From: Candidatus Cohnella colombiensis
GTDB lineage: Bacteria; Bacillota; Bacilli; Paenibacillales; Paenibacillaceae
DNA: 64,000 nt
Direction: 5' to 3'
NCBI GenBank assembly: GCA_029203125.1
Contig: CP119317.1
Coordinates: 3,100,001 to 3,164,000, forward strand
Both the position numbers and the translations under genes were made by a program. The notes beneath the pieces were generated by a model. That model had not been told where the DNA came from. It did not search any database and saw only the letters and a list, made by a program, of their open reading frames with translations. How positions within the stretch are numbered: the first letter of the stretch is position 1; the number at the start of each line of letters is the position of its first letter. Positions 49,411-58,153 of the stretch are shown piece by piece.

Positions 49411-50469
49411 CTATTTCTTAGCTGTGTATTTCTTAATTGCTGGTAAAATTTCCCTGCCAATCAGCTCGATGTTTTTCACAAGATTTTCAAACGGTACACC
49501 GCCAAAATCCATCTGAGCAATATAACGCTGATGACCAAACTGCTCATGCTGATAAAGTATTTTTTCGATGATTTGCTGCGGGCTGCCGACATTCAATACA
49601 TCATGAGGATTAGTACTCTGAGCAAAATGCTGCTTCGGATAGCCTCGTCCGTTAATGAGCTGCATGCCTTGATTAATGTGGGGATAGGACTCACTCAGCG
49701 CCTGCTGCGTCGTTTCAGCCGTATAGAAGAAGCCGGCTGTTGAAATTGGAAGCTCCGATGGATCAAAGCCTCTCTGCCTTGCTGCCTCTTGGTATGCTTC
49801 AATCGACAGCTTAAAGCTAGTTGCTGGTCCGCCTAATGTAGCCAGGAACATTGGAACTCCCGCATAACCTGCCTTGATGGCACTAGCAGGTGGTCCACCA
49901 ACAGCACGCCAAATCGGCATCGAGCCTCTTTGCGGACGTGGAATGACCTGCGCATTTTTTAACGCAGCACGGAATTGCCCGCTCCAATTGACAGTTTCCT
50001 CTTCATTAATTTTCAATAGGAGCTCAAATTTTTCTTCGAACAGCTCTTCATAATCACGAAGATTGTAGCCTAATAAATTAAAAAGTCCTACCCGCGAAGC
50101 ACGACCGGCAATAATCTCCGTACGACCCTTTGAAATCAAATCAATCGTTGCAAAATCCTCATACACACGTACGGGATCGGATGTGCTGATAATCGTAGAT
50201 GAACTGGCAATTTTAATCTTTTCAGTCGCTTGAGCGATGGCTGCCAATACAACAGAATGGGCCTGCGTTGTAAAATACTCCTGATGGCTTTCGCCGACAC
50301 TAAAAAAATCAATACCTGCCTGCTCCGCAAGCTTAGCTAATTCAATGATTTCATGAATACGCTGCTCAGCAGATATACGCTTTCCTGTATGTGGATTCGG
50401 GATATGATCCCCCAGTGTATAAAGTCCAAACTCCATCCCTTTACTTGGATCAATGCGGTATTTTTCCAC
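49411..50469 (-). CDS. LLM-class flavin-dependent monooxygenase
   Basis: A 352-aa bacterial-luciferase-like oxidoreductase. Visible features: MEFGLYTLGDHIPNPHTGKR, FFSVGESHQEYFTTQAHSVV, SSSTIISTSDPVRVYEDFAT and the FMN-site region GRTEIIAGRASRVG. The C-terminal GSPQQIIEKILYQHEQFGHQ is typical of this family. A twin HxlR operator lies ~110 bp upstream and a pirin gene follows. The substrate is unknown; oxidative or electrophile detoxification is a reasonable guess. Start ATG 50469. Confidence 0.88.
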   Translation of the reverse strand: MEKYRIDPSKGMEFGLYTLGDHIPNPHTGKRISAEQRIHEIIELAKLAEQAGIDFFSVGESHQEYFTTQAHSVVLAAIAQATEKIKIASSSTIISTSDPVRVYEDFATIDLISKGRTEIIAGRASRVGLFNLLGYNLRDYEELFEEKFELLLKINEEETVNWSGQFRAALKNAQVIPRPQRGSMPIWRAVGGPPASAIKAGYAGVPMFLATLGGPATSFKLSIEAYQEAARQRGFDPSELPISTAGFFYTAETTQQALSESYPHINQGMQLINGRGYPKQHFAQSTNPHDVLNVGSPQQIIEKILYQHEQFGHQRYIAQMDFGGVPFENLVKNIELIGREILPAIKKYTAKK

Positions 50470-50577
50470 TCTATATCCGACCTTTCCTTCATTATTTGAA
50501 GTAACTATCTTTTATTTTGTTATATAACTATTATCACTCACAACATCAATTCATGTAAGTACGCACTTATAAGTAGC

Positions 50578-50599
50578 ATAGTATACAAAAGGATACTAT
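50578..50599. promoter_or_regulatory. HxlR-type operator upstream of the monooxygenase-pirin genes
   Basis: ATAGTAT-ACAAAAGG-ATACTAT with perfect 7-bp arms. It shares its core with the site at 46650-46669. Confidence 0.7.
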
Positions 50600-50746
50600 T
50601 AAGAAAAGTTTGAATCGCGTCAAAAAAAGACGACATAAATTCATTAATGAATTTAGGATCGCCTTTTTGATCAATGATTTTTTTTTATAGTGGAAACAGG
50701 CTATTGAAGTACCCGTCAGTGTCGAAAATCCTCAATTAATAGTCAG

Positions 50747-50992
50747 TTAGATTACGAAGAATAGGGTTATCAACGAAACTATGAAGATAAATAGTCCCAT
50801 AAGTAGTCCACCGTGCCCTAAATCACTATCGGTACTTATTCCAAGTAATACCGCTATCAAAGAATCAATAATAGACAAGATTATAAGAATAATTGATTCA
50901 GTTGTTAAACTAATCACGTACATGTGTAGTGCAATAATCCCTAAAAATAATGATACGATATCTTTTCTATTTGAGACTGTTTTGCCCATCAT
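50747..50992 (-). CDS. Small membrane protein, unknown function
   Basis: An 81-aa protein with three likely TM helices: IVSLFLGIIALHMYVISL, IILIILSIIDSLIAVLLGI and LLMGLFIFIVSLITLFFVI. The loop STDSDLGHGGL is short. AAGGAGAGAAGGG precedes ATG ATG. No family recognised; it resembles small DUF-type membrane proteins of Bacillales. It stands alone. Confidence 0.65.
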   Translation of the reverse strand: MMGKTVSNRKDIVSLFLGIIALHMYVISLTTESIILIILSIIDSLIAVLLGISTDSDLGHGGLLMGLFIFIVSLITLFFVI

Positions 50993-51097
50993 CCCTTCTC
51001 TCCTTCATTTACTTATAAAATTGCTTAGAAGACCTCTGACTAGCAAATAATAATTCCTTGGAATATAGACGTTTCAGTAGAGTAATGGTTGTGTTAA

Positions 51098-51116
51098 CCT
51101 GCCCGTTAGCATAACG
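51098..51116. repeat. CTGCCCGTTAG-type intergenic repeat
   Basis: CCTGCCCGTTAGCATAACG; one of several scattered copies in the gaps of this region (see 54241, 56258 and 57681). Confidence 0.45.
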
Positions 51117-51202
51117 AAAATGGCAGCCGATTGTTTTGTCAACTGCCACGATATCCTTTTTCAATTATCGTTCCCCATTAACACAATCATATAATGGACT
51201 AG

Positions 51203-52393
51203 TTATTGTAACGGATTGTCATATGGTTTCGTCGTACACCCGTTAAAAGCCGCGAACCGATCGATTCGCTCTCGCAGCATCCGGCGGAACGTGTCGTCTG
51301 GCTCTACCCCGATCTCCGGCCAGTAGTGAACCAAGTTCAACTGTTTCGTCTTCTTGTCTGCAACTAGCTCGATCCGTCCGATAAGCGCTTCTCCGTACAA
51401 AACCGGAAGCACGTAATACCCGTATTTTCGCTCGGTGATCGGGGTGTAAATTTCCCATTTATAATCGAAATCGAATAAAGCCTTAATTAGCTTGCGATCC
51501 CAAAGGAAGTTATCGAGCGGAGCGAGAAAATCTACGCGGCGTTCATACTCAGTCCTCGAAGACAACACAGCAAGGAGGAGCGGCTCGTCCTCCAAGGCGA
51601 TATAGAGCGGATCCACTATTCCTTCAACGGAACACGCGACGATCGCTTTCTCCTTCAACAGCGTAGCGAATGCGTCCTTACGAGCTTGCGCCTTCATCGG
51701 TTCGATGCCGAGCCAGGCGTCGGACGGCTTGTTCCATAGTATCCCGACTGACCGAATACGGCGCAGTACCATCCATTTCATAAAGTCCGCATCCGATTTG
51801 TTCGGATCCTTGGCACATAAAATAGCAGGGACGATATGATCCTCCGCCAAAGCGTAATATTTGATCGTTCCCTTTTTGTGGTGAACGATCAAATCCCCGC
51901 GAAAATAAAGCGTCTCCAGCACCGCTCGGGATAACGTCGTCGGACTCCAAGACCAGTCTACCGTTTCCTTAAGCGGGACATCTTTGGAACAAGCCGCCCC
52001 TTTCTCCTGTATGAACCGCTTGACCTCGTCGGCAACCGAATCGACCTTGTCTCGGCTTCTGCCATGGAGCCGGTACCGCTCACGTGTTCTCTCGAAATAC
52101 TTCCAATCCTCGATAGAGATGATTGCGAGCTGCTTGTCGAAATAATCGACCAGCTTGCGATCTTCATATAGAAGCTCCCCGAGCATCTCTTTCGTAAATC
52201 CCGCTACTCTGGATTGCAGCACAAGCTCGGCGTTCTTGCCGCACACGTCGATCGGGTCGAACTGGATGCAGCCGGCTTGGCTCACAAACTCGCAAATCCC
52301 TTCCTTGCCCTTGAACTTGTACGCTCCAAGCAGCCCCTGCTTTAACAAAAGGAATCTTCGCGCCTGTATCTTGGTCAATCGGTACTTGCTCAT
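51203..52393 (-). CDS. YcaQ/HTH_42-family winged-helix DNA glycosylase
   Basis: A 396-aa protein of the crosslink-repair DNA glycosylase family (AlkX/YcaQ-like). The tandem winged-helix N-terminus reads LTKIQARRFLLLKQGLL, with the catalytic-site-like motif GCIQFDPIDVCGKNAELVLQ (the QxD type). Later landmarks are RTRERYRLHGRSRDKVDSVA, AWLGIEPMKAQARKDAFATL and APLDNFLWDRKLIKALFDFD. It may open interstrand crosslinks or bulky adducts. It abuts a scramblase-like gene end to start on the same strand, an unusual partner. Confidence 0.85.
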   Translation of the reverse strand: MSKYRLTKIQARRFLLLKQGLLGAYKFKGKEGICEFVSQAGCIQFDPIDVCGKNAELVLQSRVAGFTKEMLGELLYEDRKLVDYFDKQLAIISIEDWKYFERTRERYRLHGRSRDKVDSVADEVKRFIQEKGAACSKDVPLKETVDWSWSPTTLSRAVLETLYFRGDLIVHHKKGTIKYYALAEDHIVPAILCAKDPNKSDADFMKWMVLRRIRSVGILWNKPSDAWLGIEPMKAQARKDAFATLLKEKAIVACSVEGIVDPLYIALEDEPLLLAVLSSRTEYERRVDFLAPLDNFLWDRKLIKALFDFDYKWEIYTPITERKYGYYVLPVLYGEALIGRIELVADKKTKQLNLVHYWPEIGVEPDDTFRRMLRERIDRFAAFNGCTTKPYDNPLQ

Positions 52394-52972
52394 CTATCCT
52401 TGCTGCCCTTCGATGACAACCATCAGCACCGCTGCAGCTAGCCCTAATCGGCGGTCCAACCGGTTACCCGTATCGAGCGAGAAGTCCAAGTTCAGTTTGC
52501 CGACGAACGGATTCAGGTCTTGCTTAAACAGCGCAACCCGCTCTCCTCCCATCTCTACATGGAATTTTTGCGGAATCAAATTGGTCAAGAACCTTCTAAG
52601 CAGCGCCATGAGCGGGCTGTCTTCCTTAATGAGCCCGACCTCTGTCTCGCTGGAATCCATTATCACCCACTCGTCCTTCAGCATCGACTTCATGCCCTTG
52701 CGGCGAAGGGAGCCGAGCCTTTCTCCAGTGGTAGAATCGACGACGTCATAGGTAGCGGAGAAATCGATGACGCTGCGAGCCTGAATTGAAATGAGCTCAT
52801 CTTGCATCGTATCGTCGGCAAACAGCCGAATATCTTCTTTCAGCTTGAACGCCTTCATTTGCGAAAATAATACCGGTTGTCCGCTGCTGTCGAAAATATC
52901 AATCTTCGCTCCCACAAGCGACATAATTTGTTTTCTGACGAGGTATTGCGTATGCGTAAATTTAGGATTCAT
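52394..52972 (-). CDS. LURP-one-related / phospholipid-scramblase-like protein
   Basis: A 192-aa protein with a tubby-like beta-rich region: YLVRKQIMSLVGAKIDIFDS, FSQMKAFKLKEDIRLFADD, SATYDVVDSTTGERLGSLRR. The C-terminal helix (LAAAVLMVVIEGQ) could insert in a membrane, as in the scramblase/LURP fold. Its stop is immediately followed by the start of the YcaQ-like gene, so the two form a unit. Function unknown; such proteins have been linked to membrane or stress roles. Confidence 0.75.
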   Translation of the reverse strand: MNPKFTHTQYLVRKQIMSLVGAKIDIFDSSGQPVLFSQMKAFKLKEDIRLFADDTMQDELISIQARSVIDFSATYDVVDSTTGERLGSLRRKGMKSMLKDEWVIMDSSETEVGLIKEDSPLMALLRRFLTNLIPQKFHVEMGGERVALFKQDLNPFVGKLNLDFSLDTGNRLDRRLGLAAAVLMVVIEGQQG

Positions 52973-53040
52973 GGATAGCCTCCTGCGACTATATTTTCCA
53001 TAGATAAAATTCGACAGTAAGGCGAGAACTCCTTCCTAAA

Positions 53041-53066
53041 AGAAAAAGGAGAGGCTCCCCTCTCTC
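53041..53066 (-). terminator. Short hairpin with T-run
   Basis: GAGAGG-GGAG-CCTCTC followed on the minus strand by CTTTTTCTTTT. It would end a transcript coming from the 53.1-53.3 kb region. Confidence 0.55.
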
Positions 53067-53099
53067 TTCGCAATGTCCATAGACGTTCATGCAAACACC

Positions 53100-53424
53100 A
53101 TATTTACCCACATTTTAATGCTTGATGTCGCCGTTCTCTTCCCGGTGCATGCGGCGTGTAGCGACGGTGTGACTGCTGGCCGAACCGTTCGAGGCGTCCG
53201 GCTATTTTGAACGCGGGTCACACTGCAGCGCCGGGCCACCGCAGCGGATGTCCTGGACAGTAACAAATGTCCTAGATTGCCGCTGGTTTATTAAAGTAAC
53301 GTTCTCCGTTAGGTTAATCGTCCATCCCATAAAAAACTAATGAATTGAAACACGCCCATTAATAATAAGGCAGCTAAGGCTTTAATAAGATTTCTATGTC
53401 ATTTCGCATAACCGAACAAATTTC
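53100..53424. other. Gap with GC-rich patch and repeat pieces, no intact gene
   Basis: One sampled line (53161-53220) counts 63% G+C, well above its surroundings. A minus-strand frame there ends SSHTVATRRMHREENGDIKH-stop and runs into the 53041 hairpin, so it may be a gene relic. TTAAAGTAACGTTCTCCGTTAGG at 53290-53313 is a copy of the intergenic CCGTTAG repeat type. Confidence 0.4.
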
Positions 53425-53471
53425 AAAGAATAAGGGATCCTCTGACTGCCGCTACAGCCGGAGAATCCCTA
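53425..53471 (-). terminator. Intrinsic terminator after the dihydrofolate-reductase-like gene
   Basis: AGGGATTCTCCGGCTG / CAGTCAGAGGATCCCT on the minus strand, then TATTCTTT. Located 43 bp past the stop. Confidence 0.65.
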
Positions 53472-53513
53472 TTAAAGTAACGTGCATATTAGGCCGCTGG
53501 GTCAACCGAACAA

Positions 53514-54050
53514 CTAAGCTGGAACATAGGTCAACCTAATCACCTGCTCGCCAATTCGATCGCTTGCCACGAGGCGCAGCCGCGGCCGCGGACCGGCGAA
53601 GAACGGCTTGCCGTGACCCAGCACGACTGGATGGAGATAGAGTCGATACTCATCAACGAGACCGAGCTCCGTTAGACTGTGCGCCAGCTCCGGCCCGGCA
53701 ACTTCAATCTCCCCTTCATGCTGAGCCTTCAGACCACGTATGGCCGCTGTGAGGTCGCCCTCGATCAGAGAAGCGTTCGGACCGACGGACTTTAATGTCC
53801 TCGACACCACCCACTTCGGTTTGCTTTGCCACGCCGCTGCGTATTCCCGTTCCGGCGCATCCCAGTCAAATTGGTCTTCGTCCCAATATCGCATGGTCTC
53901 GTACATGCGGCGCCCGTACAGGCAGCCCGCCAAGCCGCGAACGTCGTCGATGAAATGACGGAATAGCACGGGGTCGGGCAGAAATGCCTCATTCGTGTGG
54001 TCGACGAACCCGTCCAGAGACTGGTTCAATGCGAAAACGATCTTTGCCAT
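53514..54050 (-). CDS. Dihydrofolate reductase / RibD C-terminal family protein
   Basis: A 178-aa NADPH-dependent reductase-fold protein. It begins KIVFALNQSLDGFVDHTNEA, has LYGRRMYETMRYWD, KWVVSRTLKSVGPNASLIEG and the NADP region GEIEVAGPELAHSL, then PVVLGHGKPFF. This fits the RibD_C/YyaP-YwjB group, not authentic folate DHFR. Substrate unknown. It is a single gene; composition is GC-richer than the neighbours. Confidence 0.85.
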   Translation of the reverse strand: MAKIVFALNQSLDGFVDHTNEAFLPDPVLFRHFIDDVRGLAGCLYGRRMYETMRYWDEDQFDWDAPEREYAAAWQSKPKWVVSRTLKSVGPNASLIEGDLTAAIRGLKAQHEGEIEVAGPELAHSLTELGLVDEYRLYLHPVVLGHGKPFFAGPRPRLRLVASDRIGEQVIRLTYVPA

Positions 54051-54240
54051 GCGACTAACTCTCCTCCCTCGTTTTCTTGCAAATTCATCATCAGAATTAC
54101 ACGTTCCATTTGCAGCCTCTTTTATGTCTACACTTTATCATCCAACAGCATGACCGGTTTCTCATAGATTGCTAATGTGCACAGCCCTGGCCGACCGAAT
54201 ACAGCTTCAGTTTAACAAAAGATGGTAAATTAAACAATCC

Positions 54241-54290
54241 TACCCGTTAGTTTAATGCCCTCGCCAGTCTACAACTTTATTTATCTAGTT
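54241..54290. repeat. Intergenic repeat pieces CCCGTTAG and GTCTACAACTTTATTT
   Basis: TACCCGTTAGTTTAATGCC at 54241 is followed by GTCTACAACTTTATTTAT at 54268. The second block recurs at 56430 and in degenerate form near 57756-57795. Confidence 0.45.
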
Positions 54291-54317
54291 TTTACTCCTC
54301 CTTAAATGCTGATACCT

Positions 54318-54944
54318 TCATTGTATTGAATTCATCAACTCATAGTAATATTTAGAATCACTAGTCTTATAAAGGCTATACCAGGCGTCTAATGTTTCTG
54401 GAGAAAACACATCCAAAGCTTTCAAGATGTGTGCAGAAAATTCCAATGGTGCTATTCCAGATGCTGTGATCAGTTTTCCATCAGTTACAGCAGACTCCAT
54501 TTTGTAATACTTTTCTCCTGTATAAGTGGAACAGATCATTTTAAGGTATTCCAGATCATTGCTTGTATGCCCACGTGAATTCAGCAATCCTGTTTGGGCA
54601 AGTCCCATTGTAGCACCACAAATCGCTGCAACCCATATACCTTCCCTTAAACACCTCTCAGCGATTTTTAAGAGGGGGTGGTGAATGGTTTCTGTCCATG
54701 TATCTCCACCAGGTAAAATCAATAGATCTGATCTTTCAATGCTGCACTCGTCCAATGTGATGTCAGGCAGTATTTTCAATCCGCCCATTGTAGTTACCGG
54801 AGTCTTATCAATTCCCACGGTAACTATTTTTGATGGGGCCAGCCCCTTTTTATAATATCTTCCCGAGTTCAGTTCGGCAGTTAAGTAACCTATTTCCCAA
54901 TCTGCCATTGTGTCAAACACATAAAGATATACCGTATTATTCAT
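54318..54944 (-). CDS. DJ-1/PfpI-family protein
   Basis: A protein of about 208 aa in the class I glutamine-amidotransferase-like superfamily. The nucleophile elbow is WVAAICGATMGLAQ (Cys), the preceding Glu region is DTMADWEIGY and SDLLILPGGDTW is the oxyanion side. Such proteins act as deglycases, proteases or transcription-linked sensors. ATG 54944 follows AAGGAG at 9 nt. The WYL regulator just upstream is on the same strand and reads toward it, so it could control it, though a terminator lies between them. Confidence 0.85.
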   Translation of the reverse strand: MNNTVYLYVFDTMADWEIGYLTAELNSGRYYKKGLAPSKIVTVGIDKTPVTTMGGLKILPDITLDECSIERSDLLILPGGDTWTETIHHPLLKIAERCLREGIWVAAICGATMGLAQTGLLNSRGHTSNDLEYLKMICSTYTGEKYYKMESAVTDGKLITASGIAPLEFSAHILKALDVFSPETLDAWYSLYKTSDSKYYYELMNSIQ

Positions 54945-55021
54945 TTGCAAGTTCTCCTTATTTTACAATTCATCAGTGATACCAACCATCCATCGGTAAT
55001 CAATGATTATCATCATTATAA

Positions 55022-55058
55022 AATAGCTTCACTGACATCCGCTGTCAGTGAAGCTATT
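55022..55058 (-). terminator. Intrinsic terminator of the WYL regulator gene
   Basis: A perfect 16-bp stem (AATAGCTTCACTGACA / TGTCAGTGAAGCTATT) with a T-rich tail on the minus strand; it overlaps the stop codon of the regulator. Confidence 0.8.
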
Positions 55059-56022
55059 AAAGTTGATAATATTCCATTAACTCCGACACAACACCAACAA
55101 GTTTTTCCTTCAAACTCTGTGGTTCGATTACTTGAATGGATTTCCCGTAGGATAAGAGAAAAGAGGGAACATAGGTATGAATTGTTTTTTCCTCAAGTAA
55201 AAAGATTGCTTGATTTGATGTACGCTCTTTCAGATGATGTCCCAAAAACCAATGCAGGCATAAGTCATCCAACGCCTCTGACCTACCTTCGATAATTAAA
55301 GAAATTAACCCGTCCTTGCCGACTAAATCAGGTAATAGATTTCGTACAAAAAATTCCCGGGCTGAAAAAGCTTCGGAACGCTTAAATATGTTTTGAGTAC
55401 GCTTGATTTGTAAAATCCGTTCTACCCGAAAGCTGCGGATCTCATTCCTCAGGTGGCAAAATGCAACAATATACCATTTATTGTTCCAGTAAACCATTCC
55501 ATAGGGATCTATCACCCTAGTCTTGGGTTGATCATCACGGCGTGTGCGATAATCAATTTCTACAGATAATTCGTTTGCTACAGCTTGCTCCAATTCCGCC
55601 AATACTGGCTGAATTGAAGGGTCTCCCATACGGTTTATAACTTCAAATCCGGCTAAATGACGGCTGAGAACACTTTCCTGTTCCTGATTCGAATACATTT
55701 TCAATTTGGATGTCGCATTACCTAATGCCTCACTCAAAGGGTATCCGGCTTCTTTTGCAAAAATAGCAGCATGAAGAAGTGCTTTCTTTTCTTCAATATC
55801 AAATAGCAGAGGTGCTCTGATAAAATTATTCAGCAAGCTATACCCGCCATTATGACCAGGGTCGGATATTATAGGCACTCCACTGGCACCTAGCGCATCA
55901 ATATACCGATAGACTGTCCTTATATTTATTTCTAACTTTTCAGATATTTGTTTTGCGGTCATTTTAACGCCCGAATTCAGCATCCATAGGATTGCCAGCA
56001 TATTATCTTTTTTTGGCATCAC
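55057..56022 (-). CDS. YafY-type HTH/WYL-domain transcriptional regulator
   Basis: A 321-aa regulator. The N-terminal HTH_11 reads MLNSGVKMTAKQISEKLEIN then IRTVYRYIDALGASGVPI. The WYL domain is at ~140-230 (VEIDYRTRRDDQPKTRVIDP, YGMVYWNNKWYIVAFCHLRN, EIRSFRVERILQI). The C-terminal WCX extension follows. WYL domains often sense ligands or nucleic acid in stress and defence settings. Its target is probably the adjacent DJ-1/PfpI gene or itself. Confidence 0.88.
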   Translation of the reverse strand: MMPKKDNMLAILWMLNSGVKMTAKQISEKLEINIRTVYRYIDALGASGVPIISDPGHNGGYSLLNNFIRAPLLFDIEEKKALLHAAIFAKEAGYPLSEALGNATSKLKMYSNQEQESVLSRHLAGFEVINRMGDPSIQPVLAELEQAVANELSVEIDYRTRRDDQPKTRVIDPYGMVYWNNKWYIVAFCHLRNEIRSFRVERILQIKRTQNIFKRSEAFSAREFFVRNLLPDLVGKDGLISLIIEGRSEALDDLCLHWFLGHHLKERTSNQAIFLLEEKTIHTYVPSFLLSYGKSIQVIEPQSLKEKLVGVVSELMEYYQL

Positions 56023-56734
56023 ATATACCTCATCTTTTATTAGGATCGCACTAAAATATTAGCTTTGCGAATCGCCTGCATCCCTTTATTCATCAATCTT
56101 TCAGCCTTTCAATCCTCACGTAGCATTCAATGTGTGTCGACTCCCGTAACTTAAACAACAATCTACAATTTTAAACATTGCGGCTTCTACTCTCAACTCA
56201 ACTTTCTACTTTACCACAACTTGTGATACGGTTCACCGAGTATGATCTTAAAATAAGCTGCCCGTTAGCTGAATATGCTAACAGACATAAGGCTTTTATC
56301 CTCATTATATTAAATAATTTATACTAAGCTTTAAAGCCATAGTTAATATTTCTTTTAAACAAAAAATAGAGGAGATTAGCTCATATAATGAACTAACCAT
56401 CCTCTATTTACGTTACTACAATTAACACAGTCTACAACTTTATTTTCTTCCGACAGTTGTCATTAAGCTAACGTATCCGATAGTTCAACCGCCGCAGGCT
56501 GTGTGGGTAACCGATACTGCTTCCTTATTGTACTACATCAAGATAGATGTTATCGTTGTAGTGGGATAAAATTCCTTATTTCTTACTTAGGAGAGTTGCT
56601 CTAATGATGATCATCCAGTTCATTCGCTTACGTTAATTAGGATGCTTCCAAGATGCGCTTTTATTTTTTGTAAAGGAAGTATGCGTTTATTTAAGTATGC
56701 CTAATTAAAATCGAATGAAAAGGATGAGTTACCT
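56023..56734. repeat. Long gap rich in repeat pieces, no gene recognised
   Basis: About 710 bp. CTGCCCGTTAGCTGAATATG at 56258-56277 and GTCTACAACTTTATTTTCTT at 56430-56449 belong to the scattered repeat set. Another stretch at 56470-56500 (AACGTATCCGATAGTTCAAC) looks like a degenerate copy. No ORF with a ribosome binding site was found; the hydrolase promoter must lie in the last 150 bp. Confidence 0.45.
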
Positions 56735-57586
56735 ATGAAGGAAAAGATCATTAACAATAATGGACTTCATATCTGTACAGAAAGTTTCGGCAATCCTGCC
56801 TCCCCCGCACTCTTACTCATTATGGGAGCTACTGCTTCTATGGTTTGGTGGGAAGACGACTTTTGCCTGCGTTTAGCAGACGAGGGCCGCTATGTCATTC
56901 GATATGACAATCGCGATGTTGGCTGCTCGATCTCTTATCCGCTAGGAGAACCTGGATACACCTTTGAAGATATGGCAGATGATGCGATCCATGTTCTAGA
57001 TGCATATGGGATTAACCAAGCCCACATTGCAGGAATGTCTATGGGCGGGATGATAACTCAAATCATTGCTTTAAGGCATCCCCAGCGGGTTCTTTCGACC
57101 ACGCTTATATCTACGTCAAACTACGCACCTGAACTTCCTCCGATGGATGAAGAAGTGATGAGCTTCTTTACCAATATTGGGGCAGTAGACTGGGAAAATG
57201 AACAATCCGTCATCTCTTATACAATAGCGAAATGGAGAATTCTTACAGGTCCGAAATACCCGTTCGATGAGGAAAGAATAACTCGTTTGGCGACTATAGA
57301 AGCTAAAAGGGCCGTCAATTTGGCTAGTATGAATAATCATAGCTTTGTTACGGGCGGCGAAACTTATTTGGAAAGAACCAAAGAAATCAATTTACCAACG
57401 TTGGTGATTCATGGCACGGAAGACCCAATTAACCCTTACAAACATGGCGTATATTTAGCCAAGATCATTCCGAATGCAGCATTTCTTTCTTTAGAAGGAA
57501 CGGGGCATGAACTTCCTCCGGGCGATTGGGATCTAGTTATCAATGCTATTTCGAGCCACACCGCAGAAAGTGGTAGGATTTCCTAA
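56735..57586 (+). CDS. Alpha/beta-hydrolase fold protein
   Basis: A 283-aa serine hydrolase. Oxyanion-side strand LLIMGATASMVWWEDDFCLR, nucleophile elbow IAGMSMGGMITQIIALRHP, Asp in VIHGTEDPINP and His in SLEGTGHELPPGDWD. The sequence resembles the DhmA/aclacinomycin methylesterase-like group. Start ATG 56735 with AAAAGGATGAG upstream. Single gene with its own terminator. Substrate unknown. Confidence 0.9.
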   Translation: MKEKIINNNGLHICTESFGNPASPALLLIMGATASMVWWEDDFCLRLADEGRYVIRYDNRDVGCSISYPLGEPGYTFEDMADDAIHVLDAYGINQAHIAGMSMGGMITQIIALRHPQRVLSTTLISTSNYAPELPPMDEEVMSFFTNIGAVDWENEQSVISYTIAKWRILTGPKYPFDEERITRLATIEAKRAVNLASMNNHSFVTGGETYLERTKEINLPTLVIHGTEDPINPYKHGVYLAKIIPNAAFLSLEGTGHELPPGDWDLVINAISSHTAESGRIS

Positions 57587-57606
57587 GATTCAAAATATTC
57601 CTTCCT

Positions 57607-57653
57607 ACGGGTTACAATTCCGGATATTTGCCGGGGTTGTAACCCGTTTTTAT
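57607..57653 (+). terminator. Intrinsic terminator after the hydrolase gene
   Basis: ACGGGTTACAA-TTCCGG / CCGGGG-TTGTAACCCGT stem followed by TTTTTAT. Confidence 0.8.
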
Positions 57654-57680
57654 CATTTGTTCTCTTAATTATTCAACTAT

Positions 57681-57780
57681 ACTGCCCATTAGTTCAACGT
57701 TGCCGGTATGATTCTAATACTCTTTATTCGCAGTCGACATCTTTATTTTCTTAGTTTACAACTATTTTTCCAGTCTAATA
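57681..57780. repeat. Intergenic repeat pieces
   Basis: CTGCCCATTAGTTCAACG at 57682, AGTCGACATCTTTATTTTCT at 57731 and AGTCTAATACTTTATTTTCT at 57771 resemble the blocks at 54241 and 56258-56449. Confidence 0.4.
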
Positions 57781-57782
57781 CT

Positions 57783-58010
57783 TTATTTTCTCAAGTCATT
57801 AAAATCTATTCCATAGGCAAAGGACATAAACTTCAATCCGACTTCAGGATGAATATACGAAAGTAGTTCTGTACGTTTCGCAACCGCTTCGTCCTTTGTT
57901 TTCGCTACTGTAATGAAAACACTGGGCATAATTTTTATGTCCAATTCACTCAGCGTAGCTTGCGAAATACCTACTCGACTGGAAAATTCAATCTGATTCC
58001 AATTACCCCC
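57783..58010 (-). pseudogene. 5'-truncated XRE/HTH-like regulator relic
   Basis: An open minus-strand frame of about 75 codons reads WNQIEFSSRVGISQATLSEL, which is the second half of an XRE-type helix-turn-helix, then KIMPSVFITVAKTKDEAVAK and LLSYIHPEVGLKFMSFAYG to TAA. No start codon exists; the frame emerges directly from the glmS terminator. The first helix is missing, so the 5' end was lost. An unknown small-protein fusion is the alternative reading. Confidence 0.5.
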
Positions 58011-58014
58011 TAAA

Positions 58015-58053
58015 AATAAAAAGTCCCGATGAGCACTTGCTTCACCGGGACTG
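58015..58053 (-). terminator. Intrinsic terminator of glmS
   Basis: AGTCCCGGTGA / TCATCGGGACT stem, then TTTTTATTTTT on the minus strand. It lies about 100 bp past the glmS stop. Confidence 0.8.
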
Positions 58054-58153
58054 ACAGAGCTGGTTCACGACATTTTTTTTACTGGTTGGTGACTTTTTTA
58101 CTAGTTCACGACTTTTTTATCATCGAACAACAATCTCCTCTTACACTGCTCCC

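Noticed and set aside
54945..55295. Plus-strand ORF opposite the WYL regulator 3' end
   Set aside because: Antisense to a clear WYL/HTH coding region and to its terminator; no ribosome binding site.
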